Shown here: positions 44,301 to 54,244 of the stretch, piece by piece
Numbering within the stretch: position 1 is the first letter of the stretch
Layout: every line of letters starts with the position of its first letter
Assembly (NCBI RefSeq): GCF_902859705.1
Contig: NZ_CADIJO010000012.1
Span: 62,001-126,000 of the forward strand
DNA: 64,000 nucleotides
Source of the DNA: Achromobacter deleyi
GTDB taxonomy: Bacteria; Pseudomonadota; Gammaproteobacteria; Burkholderiales; Burkholderiaceae_B
Direction: 5' to 3'
Made by a program: the position numbers and the translations under genes
Notes under the pieces: generated by a model
Told to the model about the DNA's origin: nothing
The model's input: the letters and a program-made list of their open reading frames with translations, nothing else
Database searches by the model: none

Positions 44301-46586
44301 CCCGAATTGCTGGACATGTACGGCAAGCTCATCGAGAAGATGGACGGCACCAAGGGCAAGCTGAAGTGGGGCGGTGACGCCGCCATGCGCGGCGACAGCA
44401 AGAGCCTGCCCAAGAAGGTCAAGCTGGTCGACCTGTTCTCGGGTCCGGTCAAGCTGAACGACAAGGGCGAAGCCGACATCCCGCTGGACCTGCCCGACTT
44501 CAACGGCACGCTGCGCCTGATGGCCGTCGCGTTCACGCCGGACAACTTCGGCAGCACCGACACCGAAATGGTGGTGGCGGCGCCGATCGTGGCCGAATTG
44601 AACACGCCGCGCTTCATCACCCCGGGCGACCAGGCCGCCATCGCGCTGGACGTCACCAACCTGAGCGGCGCCGATCAAAAGGTGACGGTCAAGCTGGAAG
44701 CGCTGGACCCGCTGGGCATCGTCGACGGTACGCGTACCGTGACGCTCAAGGACAAGCAACGCACCACGCTGCGCTTTAACGCCACCACCACCGGCTCGTA
44801 CGGCCTGGGCCTGATCCGCCTGACCGTGGACGGGCAGGGCGGCGGCAAGCCCGTGCACATCGTGCGCGAGTCGGTGCTGCAGGTGCAGCCGGCCTACGCG
44901 GCCGAGCGCCAGGTGCGTCGCCTGCGCCTGAACCCGGGCGAATCCAATGCGCCGCAGGCTTCGTGGATCGCGTCCTACTATCCGGACTCCACCACGGTCA
45001 GCCTCACGGTCTCGAACCGTCCGCCGTTCAACGTCAATCGCCTGGTCGAAGGCCTGCTCAACTACCCCTACGGTTGCACCGAGCAGACCATCAGCGCGAC
45101 CTTGCCGTGGGTCATGCTGGACGAAGACGCGGCCAAGCAGTTCGGCCTGAAGCCGCGCACCCAGGCTGAACGTGAAGCCAAGGTCGCCGGCGCCATCGGC
45201 CGCCTGTCGGGCATGCGCAACGCCGTGGGTTCGTACAACCTCTGGAGCAGCTCGTCCTCGCGCGATGTGTGGCTGACGGCCTATGCCGTGGGCTTCCTGC
45301 AGGACGCCCGCGACAAGGGCTTTGCGGTGCCCGAGGCCTCGCTCGACCGTTCCCGCCAGTGGCTGCTCGAACAAGTGCAGCAGAGCAGCGGTTCGTTCGG
45401 CACCTGGTCGGCCAACCTGAAGCGCAACGTCGAATCGGGCCGCCTGGATAGTGGCGACATCAACACGCTGCGCGAAGACCATCGCCGCTTTGCCGGCCTG
45501 GCCACCGCCGTGCTGGTGCTGGCGCGCGACAACAAGGCGCCGCTGTCCACGGTGCGCCAGCTGTTCGACAACTACCAGGAACGCGCGCGTTCGCCGCTGC
45601 CCCTGATCCAGCTGGCCGCCGCCTTCAAACTGATGGGCGACGAAGGGCGCATGAAGACCGCGCTGGATCAGGCCATGGCGCGCGAATACGGCATCACCCG
45701 CCGCAGCCAGAGCGCCTACTACGACGAGTGGATGGGCGACTACGGCAGCGCCGTGCGTGATTACGCCCTGTCCTATGCGCTGGCCAACCAGTACCAACTG
45801 CGCCACGATCGGGTCGAGAACCTGATGTCGCAGCTGGCTGCGCGCCTGGGCAACCGCTCGTACCTGTCGACGCAAGAGCAGATGGCCTTGCTGCTGGCCG
45901 CGCGCGCCGCGGGCGGCGACAAGGGCACGCCTTGGGAAGCCACGCTGACCGTCAACGGCGCTCGCAAGCCGCTGACCGGCGGCAAGTCTGACCAGACCGT
46001 GTCGCTGACCGCGGCCGAGCTGGCGGGCACGCAGCTGGTCAATACCGGCAGCCAGTCGCTGTTCATCGAGTACGACATCCAGGGCAGCCCCATGTCCGTG
46101 CCCGCGCCGCGCAACGACGTCATCCAGCTCAAGCGTGGCTGGTACCGTCCTGACGGCAAGCCGTGGGATGGCGGCACGTTGCAGACCGGCGACATGCTGG
46201 TGGTGTGGGTCCAGGCCAGCGCCAACCAGAACATTCCGGACGGCCTGCTGGTGGACCGCGTGCCGGCCGGCTTCGAAGTCGAGAACCTGAACCTGTCGCA
46301 AAGCCCCGAGATGCAGGACTGGAGCATCGGCGGACGCCGCGTGGCCGACGCGATGGCCGACCCCAACATCAAGCACCGCGAATTCCGCGATGATCGTTAT
46401 GTTGCGGCGGTATCGCTGGGCCGTGGCAAGGTCGACGTGTTCTACCTCGTGCGGGTCGTCACGCCGGGCCGCTATGCGGTGCCCTCGACGGTGGCCGAAG
46501 ACATGTACCGGCCCGAGATCCGTGGCGTAGGCGAGCAATGGAGCACGGTCGAGATCCGCGATCGCGGCGCCAAGCAGCGTCCTTGA
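41349..46586 (+). CDS. yfhM: Bacterial alpha-2-macroglobulin (YfhM-like)
   Basis: 1745 aa protease-trapping envelope protein. Residues 8-28 are one hydrophobic segment (WLAVAGVIVLAGALGVGWWM) followed by an Ala/Pro/Thr linker. There is no lipobox Cys, so it is anchored by this helix and not as a lipoprotein as in Escherichia. MG domains follow (NLFVYAGRNLYRPGETFHVSVL, SVLSPNDTL-like repeats). The thioester is intact: Cys1243-Thr-Glu-Gln1246 in NYPYGCTEQTIS, then an alpha-toroid region (AYAVGFLQDARDKGF). Start is GTG 41349 after GGGAGG. pbpC overlaps its end, the classic yfhM-pbpC pairing. Confidence 0.93.
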   Translation: MSGKNSKTWLAVAGVIVLAGALGVGWWMGKGGQSAAPTAPAATTSAPAATAAAPTESKPAALPASATVGAADPFAALNCQPRQYNDSLALAITFTQPVDSKAKLESFLQVIDTGSASGKPDQDSEQAARPGDQPASVKPGDSAPKGKVVQGNWVVGDNPRMVYFPYVQPQRSYAISVRAGLPGAGDKVTLATASHCEVTTEAMPPSFYFASRGVVLPAGQNGGLPVATVNVPEVDVQFLRVAPERVPELFESVLGIGRNTSNASSDDDDSAGGYDEDDGWRYSDNRSLKGSVSNWDLDRLNSLTTSVYQGRFLTDDKPNRRHVTFLPVEGVKELQEPGIYIAVMSQPGRFRYEYQVTYFYVSDIGLHARRYTDRIEAYSVSLKTGQAISGAVFELVDGAGKSLAKAQADAQGHVRFEGSFTNARVIRASRDKEMTVLALAEPALDLSEFDTGGHISRPNNLFVYAGRNLYRPGETFHVSVLPRDLDGRVMPAAPLTATIKRPDGRVVSTTLWQPAKDLQGYVERAIDLPPDAQTGAWMLELRVDPASRVADASWKFQVEEFLPERMKMALTSDQDVLSPNDTLTVDVQGDYLYGAPAAGNRLLSSFQVKRDRFALPQQWPGFIFGDVADDTRRHFEELPEAALDSTGAAQLEVEPRTDGTHSPMKVRVSASLLESGGRPVVRSIERSVWPADKLIAVRPQFDSDVAREGAPAGFEVLRVDAQGKIMPLAQAQMRLYREERQYYWRFDDQRGWNSGYTETEELVDSREIALKDRTQLTVPVKWGRYRLEITDPETGETLRYRFYAGWNAQDADAMGNRPDRVQMKLEGVPAKPGDTVKVTLTPPHDGQALVTVEGDRMLWSTWVAVKATGTQVEIPIDKTWKRHDLYVAAAVFRPGSEGDRVTPARALGLAFLPIASADRKLDVKLTAAAKTEPETKTTVRVKVDGAQGKQAMVTLSAVDVGILNINQYRTPDPLDFFFGKHRYAPELLDMYGKLIEKMDGTKGKLKWGGDAAMRGDSKSLPKKVKLVDLFSGPVKLNDKGEADIPLDLPDFNGTLRLMAVAFTPDNFGSTDTEMVVAAPIVAELNTPRFITPGDQAAIALDVTNLSGADQKVTVKLEALDPLGIVDGTRTVTLKDKQRTTLRFNATTTGSYGLGLIRLTVDGQGGGKPVHIVRESVLQVQPAYAAERQVRRLRLNPGESNAPQASWIASYYPDSTTVSLTVSNRPPFNVNRLVEGLLNYPYGCTEQTISATLPWVMLDEDAAKQFGLKPRTQAEREAKVAGAIGRLSGMRNAVGSYNLWSSSSSRDVWLTAYAVGFLQDARDKGFAVPEASLDRSRQWLLEQVQQSSGSFGTWSANLKRNVESGRLDSGDINTLREDHRRFAGLATAVLVLARDNKAPLSTVRQLFDNYQERARSPLPLIQLAAAFKLMGDEGRMKTALDQAMAREYGITRRSQSAYYDEWMGDYGSAVRDYALSYALANQYQLRHDRVENLMSQLAARLGNRSYLSTQEQMALLLAARAAGGDKGTPWEATLTVNGARKPLTGGKSDQTVSLTAAELAGTQLVNTGSQSLFIEYDIQGSPMSVPAPRNDVIQLKRGWYRPDGKPWDGGTLQTGDMLVVWVQASANQNIPDGLLVDRVPAGFEVENLNLSQSPEMQDWSIGGRRVADAMADPNIKHREFRDDRYVAAVSLGRGKVDVFYLVRVVTPGRYAVPSTVAEDMYRPEIRGVGEQWSTVEIRDRGAKQRP

Positions 46587-48805
46587 CCGCCGCCGCCACC
46601 CCGTCGGCGGGCGCCTCGCGCGCCCGCCGCTGGCGGCGGCGCGGCATCTACGCGGCCAGCGTGTTGTTTGCGCTGGCCGCGTTGTTATTCGCGTTCGACC
46701 GCCTGTATCCCTTGCCCCCCATCGATTCCGGCGGTGCGGCCGTCGTGGTCGCCGCCGACGGTACGCCCCTGCGCAACTATCCCAGCCGTGACGGCATCTG
46801 GCGCTACCCGGTCAAGCCGGACCAGGTGTCGCCGTACTACCTCGATACGCTGCTGACCTACGAAGACCGCTGGTTCTACTGGCACCCCGGGGTCAATCCC
46901 GTGGCGCTGGCGCGCGCCGGCTGGCAATGGGCCACCAACCGCCGCATCGTCTCGGGCGGCTCGACCCTGACCATGCAGGTGGCGCGGCTGATCGATCCGC
47001 AACTGGCCGGCAAACCGTCGCGGTCAATGGCCGCCAAGCTGCGTCAGGCCTGGCGCGCCGTGCAGCTCGAAATGCACTACAGCAAGGACGAGATCCTGTC
47101 GCTGTACCTGACCCACGCGCCCATGGGCGGCATCGTGGAAGGGGTGGAGATGGGTTCGCGCCTGTGGCTCGGCAAGCCGGCGCGCGATCTCAGCCCGGCC
47201 GAGGCGGCCATGCTGACCGCCTTGCCGCAGGCGCCGTCGCGGCTGCGGCCGGACCGCCATCCCGAGGCCTCGCAGGCCGCGCGCGACAAGGTGCTGGACC
47301 GCATGGTGGAACTGGGCCGCTGGACGCCGGCAGAAGTGGCCGACGCCAAGATCGAGCGCGTGGTGGCGCCGCCGCTGCGGGCCCGTTGGCTGGCGCCGCT
47401 GGCCGCGCAGCGCCTGCTGCAGGAAGCGGGCCGCAAGACCGGCGGGCCGCGCCGCCCCGGCACCCGCCCGCCGCTGCTGACGTCCACCCTGGATGCCGAC
47501 ATGCAGGCCTCGGTCGAGCGCATGCTGCTGGACCGGGTCGACAACCTGCCGCCCAAGGTGTCCATGGCCGTGTTGGTGATGGACAACGATTCCCTGGAAA
47601 TCAAGGCCTACGCCGGCTCGGCCGATTTTTCCGATGATTCCCGATATGCCCATGTGGATATGGTGCGCGGCGTGCGCTCGCCGGGTTCTACTCTGAAGCC
47701 TTTCCTGTATGCCCAGGCGCTGGACGACGGGCTGATCCACTCGGAAAGCCTGCTGATCGATGCGCCGATGTCGTTCGGCGGATACGCCCCGGGCAATTTC
47801 CAGGCGGCGTTCTCGGGCCCGATCAGCGTGTCCCAGGCCTTGCAACGCTCGCTGAACGTGCCCGCCGTGGATCTCCTGGACCGCGTCGGACCCAGCCGTT
47901 TTGCGTCGGTTATGCTCAAAGGCGGCGTCTGGTTACGAATGCCTGCCGGCGCGGAGCCCAATCTGAGCTTGATTTTGGGCGGGGGTGGCACCACATTGGA
48001 AGAACTGGTGGGTGCTTACCGGGCCCTGGCCCGCGGCGGCATCTCCGGCCGGCCCCGGCTGCGTCCGGAGCAGCCACGGGTCGAGTCCCGTATGATTAGT
48101 GCTGGCGCTGCCTGGATTGTCCGGGACATCCTCGAAGGCGGCGGCCACCCGGACAGGCCGTTCTACCAGTCGGGAAGCCCGGCTCGCCAACTGGCCTGGA
48201 AAACCGGGACAAGTTTCGGTTTCCGGGACGCCTGGGCGATCGGAGTGACCGACAGCTGGACAATCGGAGTATGGGTAGGCCGCCCGGACGGCACCCCGAA
48301 CCCCGGATTTTTTGGGGCGAATGTGGCGGCGCCGCTACTGCAGGACATCGTGGCGGCGCTACCGGAAGGCGCGCAGCATGTCCGCGTCCGGCCCGACACG
48401 GTGCAGCCCGTCGTGACGTGCTGGCCGCTGGGCTACAAACTGGGCAGCGTGCCGTCGGGCGCATGCCCGGAACAGCGCGCCGCCTGGGCCCTGAATGAAA
48501 CGGTGCCGCCGTCGTTTGCCGGCTACGCCGACGCTTCGCAGGGGCCGTTGCGCCTGGGAGGCGTGGCGACGGGCTCGGTGTTGCGGCCCGTGCCGGGCAG
48601 CAAGCAGGTGGCGCTGGATGTGGATGTGCAGGGCGCCGAAGGCGAAGTATGGTGGATGCTCGACGGTCGCGTGGTTGGCCATGGCGTGTCGGGTCGTTCG
48701 TTTAATCTAGTGCTGGCGCAAGACGGCCGGTATACGCTTACCGTCATGGACTCGCAAGGCCGCCACGATAGTGTGGTTTTTGAAATCGCTGGCGTTACGC
48801 CATGA
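46538..48805 (+). CDS. pbpC: Penicillin-binding protein 1C
   Basis: 755 aa. A TM anchor (about 39-55, YAASVLFALAALLFAFD) precedes the glycosyltransferase family 51 domain with EDRWFYWHPGVNP, GGSTLTMQVARL and the later LYLTHAPMGG. The transpeptidase domain has SPGSTLKPF (active Ser), RSLNVPAV (SxN) and KTGTS. A C-terminal BiPBP-type domain follows. PbpC repairs peptidoglycan next to alpha-2-macroglobulin. ATG 46538 overlaps the yfhM end by 49 bases. A TTG at 46583, touching the yfhM stop, is an alternative with a shorter N-terminus. Confidence 0.95.
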   Translation: MEHGRDPRSRRQAASLTAAATPSAGASRARRWRRRGIYAASVLFALAALLFAFDRLYPLPPIDSGGAAVVVAADGTPLRNYPSRDGIWRYPVKPDQVSPYYLDTLLTYEDRWFYWHPGVNPVALARAGWQWATNRRIVSGGSTLTMQVARLIDPQLAGKPSRSMAAKLRQAWRAVQLEMHYSKDEILSLYLTHAPMGGIVEGVEMGSRLWLGKPARDLSPAEAAMLTALPQAPSRLRPDRHPEASQAARDKVLDRMVELGRWTPAEVADAKIERVVAPPLRARWLAPLAAQRLLQEAGRKTGGPRRPGTRPPLLTSTLDADMQASVERMLLDRVDNLPPKVSMAVLVMDNDSLEIKAYAGSADFSDDSRYAHVDMVRGVRSPGSTLKPFLYAQALDDGLIHSESLLIDAPMSFGGYAPGNFQAAFSGPISVSQALQRSLNVPAVDLLDRVGPSRFASVMLKGGVWLRMPAGAEPNLSLILGGGGTTLEELVGAYRALARGGISGRPRLRPEQPRVESRMISAGAAWIVRDILEGGGHPDRPFYQSGSPARQLAWKTGTSFGFRDAWAIGVTDSWTIGVWVGRPDGTPNPGFFGANVAAPLLQDIVAALPEGAQHVRVRPDTVQPVVTCWPLGYKLGSVPSGACPEQRAAWALNETVPPSFAGYADASQGPLRLGGVATGSVLRPVPGSKQVALDVDVQGAEGEVWWMLDGRVVGHGVSGRSFNLVLAQDGRYTLTVMDSQGRHDSVVFEIAGVTP

Positions 48806-48860
48806 TCGGCATAGAATATGAATCGTGTATTTGACCGCTTCGATGCGTTACGGAGGAAGC

Positions 48861-51170
48861 GTGATTTCCCAAGAGCTTGAAGTCAGCCTGCATATGGCTT
48901 TCGTCGAGGCCCGTTCGGCCCGGCACGAATTTATTACCGTCGAGCATCTGCTGTTGGCGTTGCTCGATAACGCTTCGGCAGTCGAAGTGTTGCGCGCCTG
49001 CGCAGCCAACCTGGACGACCTGCGCCGTAACCTGCGCCAGTTCGTTTCGGAAAACACCCCGGTGATTCCCAGCGGCGCAGAAGTCGACACGCAACCGACG
49101 CTGGGTTTCCAGCGCGTGATCCAGCGCGCGATCATGCATGTGTCCGCGGGCGGCACCGGCAAGAAGCCGGTGACCGGCGCGAATGTGCTCGTGGCCATTT
49201 TCGGCGAAAAGGATTCTCACGCCGTGTACTACCTGCAGCAGCAGGGCGTCACGCGGCTGGATGTCGTCAATTTTCTGTCGCATGGCATTACCAAACAGCC
49301 ACAGGTGGAGTCCGCCGCCGTGCAGAAAGAGCAGCAGACCAATGGTGAAGAACAGGGCGAATCGCGCCAGTCGCCGCTGGACCAGTACGCGACCGATCTG
49401 AACGCCGCGGCGCTGGCGGGCCGCATCGATCCGCTGATCGGGCGCGAGCACGAAGTCGAACGCGTGATCCAGGTGCTGTGCCGCCGCCGCAAGAACAACC
49501 CGCTGCTGGTCGGCGAGGCCGGCGTGGGCAAGACCGCCATCGCCGAAGGCCTGGCCTGGCGCATCACGCGCGGCGAAGTCCCCGAAATCCTGCAGGCCGC
49601 GCAAGTGTTCGCGCTGGACATGGGCGCGCTGCTGGCGGGCACCAAGTACCGCGGCGATTTCGAACAGCGTCTGAAAGGCGTGCTCAAGCAGATCCGCGGC
49701 AACCCCGATGCGATCCTGTTCATCGACGAAATCCACACGCTGATCGGCGCCGGTTCGGCCTCGGGCGGCACGCTGGACGCGTCCAACCTGCTCAAGCCGG
49801 CCTTGTCCTCGGGTCAGTTGAAGTGCATTGGCGCGACCACCTACACCGAATACCGCGGCGTCTTTGAAAAAGACCACGCGCTGTCGCGCCGCTTCCAGAA
49901 GATCGACGTGCCTGAACCCAGCGTCGAACAGACCGTGCAGATCCTGCGCGGCCTGAAGAGCCGCTTCGAAGAGCACCACAACGTCCGCTATTCCGCAGCC
50001 GCGCTGTCGGCCGCCGCGGAACTGTCGGCGCGCTTCATCAACGACCGCCACCTGCCGGACAAGGCCATCGACGTGATCGATGAGGCCGGCGCCGCACAGC
50101 GCCTGTTGCCGCGTTCGCGCCAGAAGAAGGTGATCGGCAAGGTCGACATCGAAAACATCGTTTCCAAGATCGCGCGCATTCCGCCGCAGTCCGTCTCCAA
50201 CGACGACCGCAGCAAGCTCGCCACGCTGGACCGCGACCTGAAGACCGTGGTCTTCGGGCAGGACAACGCCATCGACGCGCTGTCGGCCGCCATCAAGATG
50301 GCGCGCTCGGGCCTGGGCAAGCCGGAAAAGCCGATCGGCGCCTTCCTGTTCTCCGGCCCGACCGGGGTGGGCAAGACCGAAGTCGCACGCCAGTTGGCGT
50401 TCACGCTGGGTGTCGAGCTGCTGCGTTTCGATATGTCCGAATACATGGAACGCCACGCGGTGTCGCGCCTGATCGGTGCGCCTCCCGGGTACGTGGGGTT
50501 CGACCAGGGCGGCCTGCTGACCGAAGCCATCACCAAGCAGCCGCACTGCGTGCTGCTGCTCGATGAAATCGAAAAGGCCCACCCGGACGTCTTCAACATC
50601 CTGCTGCAGGTCATGGACCACGGCACGTTGACGGACAACAACGGCCGCAAGGCGGACTTCCGCAACGTCATCCTCATCATGACGACGAACGCGGGCGCCG
50701 AAACCTTGAACCGTCCGTCCATCGGCTTTGCCAATTCGCGCGTCGTGGGCGACGAAATGGCGGAAATCCGCCGCATGTTCACGCCCGAGTTCCGCAACCG
50801 CCTGGACGCGATCATTCCGTTCGCACCGCTGGACCGCGAAATCATCCTGCGCGTGGTCGACAAGTTCCTGATGCAGCTCGAAGACCAGCTGCACGAGCGC
50901 CGCGTGGAAGCCGTGTTCACCACGCGCCTGCGCGACCACCTGGCCAAGGAAGGCTTCGACCCGCTCATGGGTGCCCGTCCGATGCAGCGCCTGATCCAGG
51001 ACACCATCCGGCGCGCGCTGGCCGACGAGCTGCTGTTCGGCAAGCTGGTCGACGGTGGCACGGTCACGGTCGACCTGGACGACGACAACAAGGTCACGCT
51101 GGACTTCGACGACCACGGCAAGCCGCCGTCCGCCGCGCCTGACAAGCAGGAAGTCGAGCTCGTCGACTAG
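48861..51170 (+). CDS. clpA: ATP-dependent Clp protease ATP-binding subunit ClpA
   Basis: 769 aa from GTG 48861, which follows GGAGGAAGC and aligns with the known ClpA start ([13 protein letters not shown]). The N domain (1-145) binds ClpS. AAA1 Walker [14 protein letters not shown] lies at about 217, AAA2 Walker [14 protein letters not shown] at about 498. The ClpP-binding loop reads [12 protein letters not shown] where Escherichia ClpA has IGL, still within the family pattern. It unfolds proteins for ClpP. Encoded 55 bases after pbpC and 4 bases before pqiA, far from clpS. Confidence 0.96.
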   Translation: MISQELEVSLHMAFVEARSARHEFITVEHLLLALLDNASAVEVLRACAANLDDLRRNLRQFVSENTPVIPSGAEVDTQPTLGFQRVIQRAIMHVSAGGTGKKPVTGANVLVAIFGEKDSHAVYYLQQQGVTRLDVVNFLSHGITKQPQVESAAVQKEQQTNGEEQGESRQSPLDQYATDLNAAALAGRIDPLIGREHEVERVIQVLCRRRKNNPLLVGEAGVGKTAIAEGLAWRITRGEVPEILQAAQVFALDMGALLAGTKYRGDFEQRLKGVLKQIRGNPDAILFIDEIHTLIGAGSASGGTLDASNLLKPALSSGQLKCIGATTYTEYRGVFEKDHALSRRFQKIDVPEPSVEQTVQILRGLKSRFEEHHNVRYSAAALSAAAELSARFINDRHLPDKAIDVIDEAGAAQRLLPRSRQKKVIGKVDIENIVSKIARIPPQSVSNDDRSKLATLDRDLKTVVFGQDNAIDALSAAIKMARSGLGKPEKPIGAFLFSGPTGVGKTEVARQLAFTLGVELLRFDMSEYMERHAVSRLIGAPPGYVGFDQGGLLTEAITKQPHCVLLLDEIEKAHPDVFNILLQVMDHGTLTDNNGRKADFRNVILIMTTNAGAETLNRPSIGFANSRVVGDEMAEIRRMFTPEFRNRLDAIIPFAPLDREIILRVVDKFLMQLEDQLHERRVEAVFTTRLRDHLAKEGFDPLMGARPMQRLIQDTIRRALADELLFGKLVDGGTVTVDLDDDNKVTLDFDDHGKPPSAAPDKQEVELVD

Positions 51171-51174
51171 GCCT

Positions 51175-52503
51175 ATGACCGACGCGGACCGCCAGCCGCT
51201 GATCGAGTGCGAACACTGCGCAAGCATCTATCGCCGACATCAGCTTGAACCTGGCGAGACCGCCAATTGCGCCCGCTGCGGTGCCACCTTGTGGCGCTAC
51301 AGCGGGCTTACTTTGTCCAATTGGCTGGCGCTCGCCATTTCCGCCCTGATCATCTTCGGCGTGGCCAACGCCTACCCGGTCGCATCGATGTCGGTGCAGG
51401 GCATGGTGCAGCAGGCGTCCCTGCTCGACGCCATTTCCATCACCTGGCGCCAGGGCCATTACATCGTCGCCATCATGACCGGGCTGGCGGGGTTCGCTCT
51501 GCCGCTGTTGCAGCTGACCGTCTTGCTATGGGTGCTGGGCCCGCTGTCGCGCGGCTCGGAACCGGCCGGTTTTCATGGCGCGATGCGCCTGTTGGGCTTG
51601 CTGCGGCCCTGGTGCATGGTGCCGGTGTTTCTGCTGGGCGTGCTGGTGGCCGTCGTGAAGCTGGCCGGCATGGCGGCGGTGTCGCCGGGCATCGGCCTGG
51701 CGGCCTTCGGCGTCCTGACCATCCTGTTGACGATGTTGGGCCGGCTGACGCCGCATGTGCTGTGGCGCTACGCGGAATCGGCGGGCGTCGTGCCGATACA
51801 CGTGCCCCAGGCCGGGCCCGACGTGGTGCTGACCGGCTGCCACGTCTGTGGCCAGGTGCAGGCGCTGGCGCGCGACGGCGATCCCGAAGAAGAACACCAC
51901 TGCGTGCGCTGCCACGCGGTGGTGCATTACCGCAAACCCGATCACCTGGCCCGCACCTGGGCGCTGTTGCTGGCGGCCGTGGTGTTCTATATTCCGGCCA
52001 ATGTGTTGCCCGTCATGAAGGTCAGTTCGGTGCTGGGCGACAGCGCCCATACCATTCTGGGCGGCGTGGTCGAATTGTGGAACATGGGTTCGTGGGACAT
52101 CGCGCTGATCGTCTTCATCGCCAGCGTGGCGGTGCCCCTGACCAAACTGCTGGCGCTGATCCTGCTATTGTTGACCGAACAATGGCGCAGCACGACCAAC
52201 TTGCGGCCGCGTACTCGGTTGTATGAAATGGTCGAATTCATCGGCCAATGGTCGATGCTGGATGTGTTCGTGGTGATTTTGCTGGCGGCCCTGGCCGACT
52301 TCCAGGGCTTGATGGAAATCAGTGCCGGTGGGGGCGCCGCGGCGTTTGGCGTGGTCGTGATCCTGACCATGCTGTCGGCCATGAGCTTTGACCTGCGCCG
52401 CAGTTGGGACCTGGAAGACGCCAGCGAGCTCGACCTGGAACGGCCGGCGATCGCTGATGGCGGGCGTCGGCCGGCGCCCACAGCGGGCACGGAAGTGGGC
52501 TGA
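51175..52503 (+). CDS. pqiA: PqiA-family inner-membrane protein
   Basis: 442 aa. Two tandem PqiA halves, each with a zinc ribbon: CEHC...CARC (residues 12-35) and CHVC...CVRC (about 223-244), and about four membrane helices each. PqiA is the inner-membrane partner of the PqiB needle, which carries lipids across the periplasm in Gram-negative bacteria. It starts 4 bases after the clpA stop, and pqiB follows closely, so one polycistronic message with clpA is likely. The long frame before ATG 51175 belongs to the clpA region and is not used. Confidence 0.94.
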   Translation: MTDADRQPLIECEHCASIYRRHQLEPGETANCARCGATLWRYSGLTLSNWLALAISALIIFGVANAYPVASMSVQGMVQQASLLDAISITWRQGHYIVAIMTGLAGFALPLLQLTVLLWVLGPLSRGSEPAGFHGAMRLLGLLRPWCMVPVFLLGVLVAVVKLAGMAAVSPGIGLAAFGVLTILLTMLGRLTPHVLWRYAESAGVVPIHVPQAGPDVVLTGCHVCGQVQALARDGDPEEEHHCVRCHAVVHYRKPDHLARTWALLLAAVVFYIPANVLPVMKVSSVLGDSAHTILGGVVELWNMGSWDIALIVFIASVAVPLTKLLALILLLLTEQWRSTTNLRPRTRLYEMVEFIGQWSMLDVFVVILLAALADFQGLMEISAGGGAAAFGVVVILTMLSAMSFDLRRSWDLEDASELDLERPAIADGGRRPAPTAGTEVG

Positions 52504-52575
52504 TGCGTCTGGCCACCCGCCTGCGGGGCAGGGGCCGGGACGCGTTTGCCGTTTAAGAAGAAAAGGAAAAAACAG

Positions 52576-54240
52576 ATGTCCGACCAAGCACCTGGATCTG
52601 GTGAAGAGAAGTTTGCGTCACCGACCATTTCGCGCAAGCGCAAGAGCCGGATCTCATGGATCTGGCTGGTGCCCGTGGTTGCCGCGCTGATGGGTCTGTC
52701 GCTGGTGGTGCGCACCTGGATGCAGGCCGGGCCGGATCTTGCCATCGAATTCAATACCGCCGAAGGGCTGGAAGTCGGCAAGACCCAGCTGCGCTACAAG
52801 GACGTGAACGTCGGCACCGTGAAGTCCATCGGCTTCAACAGCGACCGCAGCAAGGTCGTGGTGCAGGCCGAGTTGTCCAAGGACGTGGCCGATCTGGCGC
52901 GCGAGGGCACCAATTTCTGGGTGGTGCGGCCGCGGCTGGATGTCAGCGGCGTGTCCGGACTGGGCACCTTGCTGTCCGGCGCCTACATCGGCGTGGATGC
53001 CGTGGAAAGCAAGGATGCCTCCAAGAAAGCCACCAAGCTGCACTTTGTGGGCCTGGAAACGCCGCCTGCCGTGACGCACGACCGCGCCGGCAAGCGTTTC
53101 AAGCTCAAGGCATCGGACCTGGGGTCGCTGGACATCGGCTCGCCGGTGTATTTCCGCCGCATCAACGTGGGCCGGGTGATCGGCTACGCGCTGGACAAGA
53201 CCGGCGACGCCGTGAACGTCGAAGTCTTCGTGGACGCTCCCAACGACAAATTCGTCACCAACGGCACCCGTTTCTGGAACGCCAGCGGCGTGGACTTCAG
53301 CGTCAATGCCGACGGCCTGAAGGTCCGCACGCAGTCGCTGGTGTCGATGGCGGTGGGCGGCGTGGCCTTCGAACCCGTCTACAGCGCGCGCGACGCCGCA
53401 ACGCCTGCGCAGGCCGATGCGCGCTTCGAGCTGTATGCCACCGAAGCGGCCGCCAAGGCCAATCCGGACGGCGAGGCCTTCCCGATCCGCATGCGTTTTG
53501 ACCAGTCGATCCGCGGCCTGTCCGTGGGCGCATCGATCGATTTCTCGGGCATCACGCTGGGCAACGTCACCCAGATCAACCTGGACTTCGACCCCGTCAG
53601 CAAGCGCTTCTATTCGCTGGTGGATGCCACCCTGTATCCGGAACGCCTGGGCCGGGTCTACGAAGAGGTGCGTGCCCGCGCCGTCGAGGATGGCGACGAG
53701 GCCGGTGGGCGCCTGTTGGGCATCATGATCAAGCATGGCCTGCGCGCCCAGCTGCGCACCGCCAACCTGTTGACCGGCCAGCTGTATGTGGTGCTGGACG
53801 ACTTCCCCAATGCCAAGCCGGTGGACTTCAAGATGTCCAGCCCGGCCCTGATCCCGACCGTGCCGGGCAACCTGGACCAACTGCAGCAGCAGGTCAGCAA
53901 CATCGTCGCCCGCATCGAGAAGATTCCGTTCGACAAGATCGGCGAAGACCTGCGCACCACGCTGGCCAGCACGTCCAAGCTGATGACGCGCCTGGACAAG
54001 CAGGTGGCGCCGCAAGCCCAAGGCGTGCTCAAACAGGCCCAGGAATCGATGGCCAACCTGAACGCGCTGTTGGCGTCGGACGCCTCGTTGCCGGTCAATG
54101 CCGAGAAGGCCATGCAGGAACTGAGCCGCGCGGCGCGTTCCCTGCGCGCGCTGGCCGACTTCCTGCAATCGAACCCCGAATCGTTGCTGCGCGGCCGCGG
54201 CGACGACCCGATCCCCGGCGCTGGCCCGGTCAGGAACTGA
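52576..54240 (+). CDS. pqiB: PqiB, MCE-domain lipid-transport protein
   Basis: 554 aa. N-terminal TM (about 26-48, RISWIWLVPVVAALMGLSLVV). Three MCE domains follow (LAIEFNTAEGLEVGKTQLRYKDVNVGTV; FKLKASDLGSLDIGSPVYFRRINVGRV; FPIRMRFDQSIRGLSVGASIDFSGITLGNV). A long helical C-terminal tail (about 425-545) forms the periplasm-spanning needle. ATG 52576 follows AAGGAAAAAACAG. The frame starts 30 bases earlier with TTG but the Lys-rich extra part is less likely. Confidence 0.95.
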   Translation: MSDQAPGSGEEKFASPTISRKRKSRISWIWLVPVVAALMGLSLVVRTWMQAGPDLAIEFNTAEGLEVGKTQLRYKDVNVGTVKSIGFNSDRSKVVVQAELSKDVADLAREGTNFWVVRPRLDVSGVSGLGTLLSGAYIGVDAVESKDASKKATKLHFVGLETPPAVTHDRAGKRFKLKASDLGSLDIGSPVYFRRINVGRVIGYALDKTGDAVNVEVFVDAPNDKFVTNGTRFWNASGVDFSVNADGLKVRTQSLVSMAVGGVAFEPVYSARDAATPAQADARFELYATEAAAKANPDGEAFPIRMRFDQSIRGLSVGASIDFSGITLGNVTQINLDFDPVSKRFYSLVDATLYPERLGRVYEEVRARAVEDGDEAGGRLLGIMIKHGLRAQLRTANLLTGQLYVVLDDFPNAKPVDFKMSSPALIPTVPGNLDQLQQQVSNIVARIEKIPFDKIGEDLRTTLASTSKLMTRLDKQVAPQAQGVLKQAQESMANLNALLASDASLPVNAEKAMQELSRAARSLRALADFLQSNPESLLRGRGDDPIPGAGPVRN

Positions 54241-54244
54241 AATC

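Noticed and set aside
40845-46538. Very long minus-strand open frame (1897 codons) opposite yfhM
   Set aside because: It is antisense to a conserved gene with intact motifs. Its His/Arg/Gln/Val-rich translation is what GC-rich antisense frames give, and no domain is visible.
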